The position numbers and the translations under genes were made by a program. Shown piece after piece: positions 1 through 3,746 of a stretch of 5,146 nucleotides of DNA. Numbering within the stretch: the first letter of the stretch is position 1; the number at the start of each line of letters is the position of its first letter. The stretch covers positions 1 to 5,146 of the forward strand of contig WJKV01000078.1 in assembly GCA_014728875.1 (NCBI GenBank), given 5' to 3'. The notes under the pieces were generated by a model, which was not told the origin of the DNA, did not search any database, and saw only the letters and a program-made list of their open reading frames with translations. The stretch is from Candidatus Woesearchaeota archaeon. Lineage in GTDB: Archaea > Nanobdellota > Nanobdellia > Woesearchaeales > WJKV01.

Positions 1-181
1 TCTATTATCATGTATCTGATAGTGGTATTGCTGACAAATGCGGGTGCAATTTCTCCTGTAGTTTGAGTTCTTTTTTTAGAAATATGTTACTAATTTTTTT
101 TAATTCTTTCCTAAATTAATTTGAATCTTTTTCTTTTAGTAATTTATTAACTAATTAAAGGCTTGTTTTTTCATAAAAACC
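1..181. other. AT-rich upstream region, possible 3' end of an unidentified upstream gene
   Basis: No recognisable gene lies here. Positions 1-66 are more base-balanced than the rest. In plus frame 1 they read as about 21 hydrophobic-rich codons (ending ...NAGAISPVV) closed by a TGA at 64-66, which could be the end of a plus-strand coding region entering from the left. A minus-strand frame across the same stretch is also open, so the direction is undecided. Positions 67-181 are very AT-rich, with T-runs at 71-77 and 94-101, and look non-coding. I see no tRNA-like or other structured RNA. The segment mainly serves as terminator and promoter space before L10e. Confidence 0.35.
69..101 (+). terminator. 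Putative archaeal T-run terminator for an upstream plus-strand transcript
   Basis: Two plus-strand T-runs (T7 at 71-77 and T8 at 94-101) follow the TGA at 64-66. Archaeal RNA polymerase commonly terminates at U-rich stretches without needing a hairpin. The placement fits the end of a plus-strand gene entering from the left. The region is AT-rich throughout, so T-runs can occur by chance. Confidence 0.35.
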
Positions 182-189
182 TTTATATA
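182..189 (+). promoter_or_regulatory. TATA box of the L10e gene
   Basis: TTTATATA begins 31 nt before the L10e ATG and is preceded by an A-rich stretch (AAAAACC) in the place of a BRE (TFB-recognition element). In archaea transcription starts roughly 25 nt downstream of the TATA centre, which puts the transcript start within a few bases of the ATG. No Shine-Dalgarno sequence lies between box and ATG, so the mRNA is probably leaderless. The core CCTTTATA is shared with the S6e promoter. Confidence 0.7.
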
Positions 190-212
190 CAACTGCTTGA
201 ACCCAGCTGGAT

Positions 213-737
213 ATGGCAAAGAAGAGAAGGGCTGTTGCTTACAGGACAGTAGAAAGGCCGTATACAAGGTACAGCAAGTACAAGAAGCAGAATTTTGTTA
301 GAGGCAATCCTGTCATCAAGGTTGTTCGTTTTAATTCTGGGAACATGAAAAAGAAGTTTCCTGTAAAGATCGTTTTGATATCAAACAGTGCGGTCCAGAT
401 AAGGGACATGTCGATCGAAAGCGCAAGGCTGGCCTGCCACAGGACATTAGAGAAAAATATCGGCAAGGATAATTTTCACATGAAGATTCTTGCTTACCCG
501 CATCATGTCCTTAGGGAGAATCCTCTGGCTTCTGGTGCAGGAGCAGACAGGATGAGCACCGGCATGAAAAAGAGTTTCGGAAAGCCTGTCGGAAAGGCAG
601 CGCAGATCCGGGCTGGAAAGGAACTGATCATGGTGGAGACAGACACAAAGCATGTGAAGCTCGCGAAACGGGCATTGAGATATGCAGCGCACAAGTTTCC
701 AACCGGCTGTTCAATAAAAGTGCTTAATTCAGAATAG
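213..737 (+). CDS. rpl10e: 50S ribosomal protein L10e (uL16 family)
   Basis: This is the archaeal L10e protein, homologous to bacterial L16 and eukaryotic RPL10. It sits on the large subunit next to the peptidyl-transferase and A-site region, where it contacts 5S and 23S rRNA elements. The 174 residues match the family's usual length. Recognisable segments are a basic N-terminus (MAKKRRAVAYR), a central region with HVLRENP at 98-104, and the family loop GADRMSTGMKKSFGKPVGKA at 110-129, which reaches toward the A site. The C-terminus carries a typical alpha/beta end (RALRYAAHKFP). The ATG lies 31 nt after a TATA box with no ribosome binding site, suggesting leaderless translation. The gene converges on nog1, with 2 nt between the stop codons. 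Identification is firm. Confidence 0.97.
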   Translation: MAKKRRAVAYRTVERPYTRYSKYKKQNFVRGNPVIKVVRFNSGNMKKKFPVKIVLISNSAVQIRDMSIESARLACHRTLEKNIGKDNFHMKILAYPHHVLRENPLASGAGADRMSTGMKKSFGKPVGKAAQIRAGKELIMVETDTKHVKLAKRALRYAAHKFPTGCSIKVLNSE

Positions 738-739
738 AT

Positions 740-1732
740 TCAGAGCAGTTCTTTCTTTTTCTTGATGAGTTCATTGATCAATTTGTCTTTGTTGTCTATT
801 ATCCTTGTCTTTGGATGCTCCTGCTTGAATCTCTTTATTTTTTCCTTGCCTTCTTTTGTTTTGTTCAGGATGTCTGTCTTGCTGAGATAGAGCATAATGG
901 GCTTGTCAAAGTCTTTCTTTATCTTATTGAATAATTTTTCCTGATCCTTCAGAGGATAACTTTCTGTGAGATCAAAGATATAGATTATCAGGTCGCTCAG
1001 GAATTTCATCGCAAGAAAGGCCTGTTTCTCTATGGTGTTCATCCTGTCGAACCTGTTCAATGTTCCTGGCGTGTCCAGAAGCTGTAGCTTCTGCCCCTGC
1101 GACACAACATAGCCTATGTTTATCTGTTTTGTTGTGAAAGGATAAACATTGATCTCTGGCTGGGATTTTGTTATCTTTGACAGGAGAGTAGTTTTTCCGA
1201 CATTAGGGAAGCCGCATATGCTGCAAGTGAACAATCTTGTCTTTACTATTGGGAAGTCTTTTATTTTCTTCCGCGCGTTCTCTAGAAACAAGAGATGCCT
1301 GTTTATCTTCTTCATCACGCTGCTGATCCTTCCGCTGAACTCGACCCTTACTTTATTGACGTCAAAATAGAATCTGCATCTTTTGATCTTTGTGCTGTAG
1401 TATGACTGGAGCTCCTGCATTTTCCCTGCTGCCCAGTCCAACGATGAAAGCGCTTTCCTCAGCTCATCGATCGAGAAATGCAGTTTTATCAGCTCCTGGT
1501 AAAAGATGTGCAGGTCGTCGAAACTTGGGAATGTCTTTATTATGCGCCTGAGAGTGCCTGACAATTCTTTTGTGACTGTCTTTATCCTGACCAGCTCTAT
1601 TGTGATGCTCTTCTGCAGTCTTGTTCCTTTGGTTCTTCCCCTGATAGCACTCGCCTGTTTTCCTGCCCTGCTGAAAGCGATGTCCAGATACTGGTCTGCT
1701 GTATCTATTGTCTCTATGTTCTGGAATAACAT
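740..1732 (-). CDS. nog1: Nog1-type ribosome assembly GTPase
   Basis: A 330-residue GTPase of the TRAFAC/OBG class, most like archaeal Nog1 (COG1084). The eukaryotic relative acts in pre-60S subunit maturation; a comparable role in archaea is inferred. Residues 1-165 form the helical N-terminal Nog1 domain. The G domain follows: P-loop GFPNVGKTT at 174-182, the G2 threonines in YPFTTK at 197-202, and G3 DTPG at 220-223 with the Nog1-like continuation RFDRMNTIEKQA. G4 is SKTD at 284-287 in place of the canonical NKxD. The long eukaryotic C-terminal extension is absent, as in other archaea, and the protein ends in a lysine-rich tail. The ATG start lies 30 nt downstream of a minus-strand TATA box and has no Shine-Dalgarno sequence. 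The gene diverges from S6e and converges on L10e. Confidence 0.92.
   Translation of the reverse strand: MLFQNIETIDTADQYLDIAFSRAGKQASAIRGRTKGTRLQKSITIELVRIKTVTKELSGTLRRIIKTFPSFDDLHIFYQELIKLHFSIDELRKALSSLDWAAGKMQELQSYYSTKIKRCRFYFDVNKVRVEFSGRISSVMKKINRHLLFLENARKKIKDFPIVKTRLFTCSICGFPNVGKTTLLSKITKSQPEINVYPFTTKQINIGYVVSQGQKLQLLDTPGTLNRFDRMNTIEKQAFLAMKFLSDLIIYIFDLTESYPLKDQEKLFNKIKKDFDKPIMLYLSKTDILNKTKEGKEKIKRFKQEHPKTRIIDNKDKLINELIKKKKELL
750..764 (+). terminator. Possible T-rich terminator of L10e inside the nog1 3' end
   Basis: The plus strand reads TTCTTTCTTTTTCTT just 13 nt past the L10e stop codon. This suits archaeal U-rich termination. The same bases encode the lysine-rich end of Nog1 on the other strand, so the T-richness could equally be a coding consequence. 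With only 2 nt between the two stop codons, any L10e terminator has to lie within nog1. Confidence 0.4.
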
Positions 1733-1754
1733 AGAAATATGCTTGTCAGGGTTG

Positions 1755-1762
1755 TTTATAAA
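1755..1762 (-). promoter_or_regulatory. TATA box of nog1
   Basis: On the minus strand TTTATAAA starts 30 nt upstream of the nog1 ATG at 1732. The distance matches those of the other promoters in the window and predicts a transcript starting at or near the ATG. No Shine-Dalgarno sequence precedes the start codon. Confidence 0.65.
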
Positions 1763-1786
1763 ATTATTTAAATCCGAATCGAAGCC

Positions 1787-1796
1787 TTTATAAATA
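1787..1796 (+). promoter_or_regulatory. TATA box of the S6e / aIF2 gamma transcription unit
   Basis: TTTATAAATA begins 32 nt before the S6e ATG, preceded by purine-rich GAAGCC in the BRE position. It shares CCTTTATA with the L10e promoter. Spacing implies a leaderless or near-leaderless S6e transcript. It lies in the 86-bp spacer with the opposing nog1 TATA box, the two boxes about 24 bp apart. Confidence 0.7.
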
Positions 1797-1818
1797 GAAT
1801 GCTGTTCTGCATGTTAAA

Positions 1819-2331
1819 ATGGCAGAATTCAAGGTTGTTATCAGCACAAAAGACGGAAAATCAGTGCAGAAAGAATTGAAGAGTCCTGAGGCAGATGTCT
1901 TCCTCGACAAGAGAGTCGGAGAAACCGTGAAAGGAGACGAGATAGGCTTCAAGGGTTATGAGTTTGAGATCAGGGGAGGCACTGACAAGGCAGGATTTCC
2001 AATGAGGCCTGATGTAGGCGGCATTGCAAGGAAAAAGATATTCACAACCAGCGGCCACGGCGTATGGATCCCGCAGAAAGGAAAGAAATACAGGAAGACA
2101 GTTGCAGGAAACACCATACACGAGGACATCGCGCAGATAAATCTCAAGGTATTAAAGCAGGGTGCAGAACCTTTGACAGCTCCTGCAGAAGCGCCGGCTG
2201 AAGAAGGGGAAGCAAAAGCAGAAGAAAAGCCTGCAGAGGCTCCGGCAGAGAAGAAAGAAGAAGCGCCTGCACCTAAACCAGAAGAAAAGAAAGAGGCTGC
2301 AGCTCCTGCTGCAGAGGAAGCGTCTGCGTAA
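1819..2331 (+). CDS. rps6e: 30S ribosomal protein S6e with acidic low-complexity tail
   Basis: Archaeal/eukaryotic ribosomal protein S6e of the small subunit. Residues 1 to about 115 are the conserved fold: a beta-rich N-terminus (MAEFKVVIST), the family signature GGTDKAGFPMRPDVGG at 53-68, and RKTVAGNTI at 92-100. Residues 117-170 form a tail made almost only of Ala, Glu, Pro and Lys, with 16 Glu and 7 Lys, predicted to be disordered. Archaeal S6e usually ends near the folded part, so this tail is an extension. The ATG is placed 32 nt after a TATA box with no Shine-Dalgarno sequence, suggesting leaderless translation. aIF2 gamma follows on the same strand within 50 nt, a plausible operon of small-subunit functions. 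The gene diverges from nog1. Confidence 0.96.
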   Translation: MAEFKVVISTKDGKSVQKELKSPEADVFLDKRVGETVKGDEIGFKGYEFEIRGGTDKAGFPMRPDVGGIARKKIFTTSGHGVWIPQKGKKYRKTVAGNTIHEDIAQINLKVLKQGAEPLTAPAEAPAEEGEAKAEEKPAEAPAEKKEEAPAPKPEEKKEAAAPAAEEASA

Positions 2332-2336
2332 TCTTA

Positions 2337-2343
2337 TTTTTTT
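2337..2343 (+). terminator. T7 run after S6e, possible terminator or attenuator
   Basis: A run of seven T begins 6 nt after the S6e stop codon. In archaea such a run can terminate transcription, wholly or partly. No convincing TATA box lies between it and aIF2 gamma, so full termination would leave aIF2 gamma without a promoter. Partial read-through, which would set the ratio of S6e to aIF2 gamma mRNA, is the more reasonable reading. Confidence 0.35.
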
Positions 2344-2366
2344 GTTCATGATTATTTTCTCAGTAA

Positions 2367-3695
2367 TTGTGGAGGTCTAAAATCGCACAAAAAAAAGCTG
2401 CAAAAAAGGAAACGAATGAAAAAGCAAAAAATGAAAAGAAACCAAGAGTTAAGAAAGCAGCAAAAACAAAAGAAAGCGCGATACCAATACAACCTTCTGT
2501 AAACATAGGTCTTGTGGGCCATGTGGACCACGGCAAGACGACCCTGACAGAGAAACTGTCAGGCAAATGGACAGACCAGCACAGTGAAGAACTGAAGAGA
2601 GGCATCACCATCAGGCTTGGCTATGCAGACAGCACATTCTACAAATGCAAGAAATGCAGCAAATACACTGCCAGACCCAAATGCGAATGCGGGGGCGAAG
2701 CTGTTCCTATCAGAAAAGTGAGTTTTGTTGATGCGCCCGGCCACGAGACATTGATGGCCACTATGCTGTGCGGAAGCACGATAATGGACGGCGCACTATT
2801 GTTGATCGCTGCGAACGAGGACTGCCCGCAGCCGCAGACAAGAGAGCATCTGATGGCGCTCCAGATAGCAGGAATAAAAAAGGTGGTCATTGTGCAGAAC
2901 AAGATAGACCTGGTCGACGAAGAACAGGCTCTGAAGAATCACAAGCAGTTGAAGAAATTCCTGAAAAACACCGACTATGAGAAAAGCCCTATCATTCCGA
3001 TAAGCGCACTGCATAATGTGAATGTCGACAAGGTAATAGAAGCGATCGAAGAAGTCATAGTCACGCCTGAAAGGGATCCGAAAGCCGAACCTTTGATGTT
3101 TGTCGCGCGTTCTTTCGACATAAACAAGCCGGGCAGCGACCCGGTGAAGATGAAAGGAGGGATCCTTGGCGGCAGCCTGAAACAGGGCACGATCAAAACC
3201 GGCGACAAGATAGAGATACGGCCTGGAAGAAAGATGATGAAGGCGAACAAGATCGTGTGCGAGCCGATACAGACAAATGCCCTGAGCCTGATGACGGGCG
3301 GAAAGCCTGTCGAAGAGATCGGGCCCGGCGGAAGTGTTGCAATACTTACCCAGCTAGATCCCGGGATAGTGGGGGCTGACAGTCTTGCAGGAAGCGTTGT
3401 CGGCGCGCCTGGCAAACTGCCTGAGATATGGTATGACCTGGACATAGAAGCTGTTCTTCTGGAAAGGGTTGTCGGTGCAAAGGATGATCTTGTAGTAAAG
3501 CCGCTGGCAGAGAAGGAAGTATTGATGCTGAATGTGAACAGTGCAGCGACTGTCGGAGCTATAACAGACCTGCACAAGAACAGGGCAAAGATCAAGCTGA
3601 AGCTTCCTGTCTGTGCTGAAAAAGGCAGCAAAGTTACGATCAGCAGGAATTTCGGGAACAGGTGGCGGCTGATCGGCTACGGCATCATCAAATAA
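2367..3695 (+). CDS. eif2g: Translation initiation factor aIF2 subunit gamma
   Basis: This is the GTP-binding core subunit of aIF2, which brings initiator Met-tRNA to the small ribosomal subunit. Numbering from TTG 2367 gives 442 residues. Residues 6-40 are a Lys/Ala/Glu-rich extension not found in most aIF2 gamma proteins. G1 is GHVDHGKT at 51-58, and switch I is near RGITIRLGYAD at 79-87. A zinc-binding insert has Cys94, Cys97, Cys106 and Cys108. G3 is DAPGH at 122-126, G4 NKID at 178-181, and SAL at 213-215. Domains II and III follow, including LERVVGAK at 365-372 and the closing RWRLIGYGI. The start is uncertain. An in-frame stop sits directly before TTG 2367, no ATG occurs before the P-loop, and the GGAGGT favours ATC at 2382 (protein MAQKKAAKK..., 437 residues). 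TTG is used here as the only standard start. Likely co-transcribed with S6e. Confidence 0.96.
   Translation: MWRSKIAQKKAAKKETNEKAKNEKKPRVKKAAKTKESAIPIQPSVNIGLVGHVDHGKTTLTEKLSGKWTDQHSEELKRGITIRLGYADSTFYKCKKCSKYTARPKCECGGEAVPIRKVSFVDAPGHETLMATMLCGSTIMDGALLLIAANEDCPQPQTREHLMALQIAGIKKVVIVQNKIDLVDEEQALKNHKQLKKFLKNTDYEKSPIIPISALHNVNVDKVIEAIEEVIVTPERDPKAEPLMFVARSFDINKPGSDPVKMKGGILGGSLKQGTIKTGDKIEIRPGRKMMKANKIVCEPIQTNALSLMTGGKPVEEIGPGGSVAILTQLDPGIVGADSLAGSVVGAPGKLPEIWYDLDIEAVLLERVVGAKDDLVVKPLAEKEVLMLNVNSAATVGAITDLHKNRAKIKLKLPVCAEKGSKVTISRNFGNRWRLIGYGIIK
2371..2376 (+). promoter_or_regulatory. Shine-Dalgarno site GGAGGT for aIF2 gamma, pointing to an ATC start
   Basis: GGAGGT matches the archaeal anti-Shine-Dalgarno core perfectly and is the only strong ribosome binding site I find before a gene in the window. 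It is followed by five bases (CTAAA) and then ATC at 2382-2384, in frame with aIF2 gamma; that is normal SD-to-start spacing. The in-frame TTG at 2367 lies upstream of the site, so the site cannot serve it. The element therefore argues for initiation at 2382. Confidence 0.7.
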
Positions 3696-3716
3696 TAATC
3701 TTATAATAATAATCTT
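3691..3716 (+). repeat. Two copies of AATAATAATCTT, 14-bp period
   Basis: The 12-mer AATAATAATCTT occurs at 3691-3702 and again at 3705-3716, with 2 bp between copies. The first copy contains the aIF2 gamma stop codon TAA, and the second runs into the TATA-like box of the next gene. It could be a small tandem duplication, a transcription-factor site or simply low-complexity AT sequence. Confidence 0.75.
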
Positions 3717-3724
3717 TAAAAATA
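3715..3724 (+). promoter_or_regulatory. TATA-like box of the radical SAM gene
   Basis: TTTAAAAATA begins 32 nt before the ATG at 3747, the same spacing as the other three TATA boxes. No Shine-Dalgarno sequence lies before that ATG (AATAAGAAAA), so a separate, probably leaderless transcript is likely. It is a weaker match than the TTTATAAA boxes. Confidence 0.55.
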
Positions 3725-3746
3725 CATATTCATTCAAATAAGAAAA

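Noticed and set aside
1..66. Short open frames on both strands suggesting a gene crossing the left edge
   Set aside because: Both strands stay open, the peptides are too short to recognise, and no start or family motif is present, so I kept it only as a low-confidence note in the region entry.
157..184. Inverted repeat GTTTTT (165-170) / AAAAAC (175-180) with a weak outer AAAG/CTTT pairing, just before the L10e TATA box
   Set aside because: It consists mostly of A/T runs with a bulged stem, lies upstream of the expected transcript start and is readily explained by base composition.
1506..1793. Plus-strand open frame of 95 codons opposite nog1 and running into the S6e promoter
   Set aside because: It covers the Nog1 N-terminal domain and both TATA boxes, has no promoter or SD of its own, and looks like a shadow of the real gene.
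2170..2331. Alanine/glutamate-rich tail coding sequence as a DNA repeat array
   Set aside because: The codons vary and no exact repeat unit recurs at a fixed period; it is a protein composition effect rather than a DNA repeat.
2351..2358. ATTATTTT as a TATA box for aIF2 gamma, 31 nt before the ATC
   Set aside because: It is a poor match compared with the four other boxes, and the strong SD suggests a led mRNA rather than a leaderless one.
2389..2396. A8 run near the aIF2 gamma start as a programmed slippage site or frameshift
   Set aside because: The frame downstream is intact, no alternative frame upstream supplies a sensible N-terminus, and lysine-rich coding explains the run; it remains only a possible place for sequencing error.
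2975..3631. Antisense open frame of 218 codons opposite aIF2 gamma
   Set aside because: It lies wholly opposite a firmly identified gene, encodes a low-complexity Ser/Pro/Thr-rich peptide without motifs, and follows from codon bias on the real strand.
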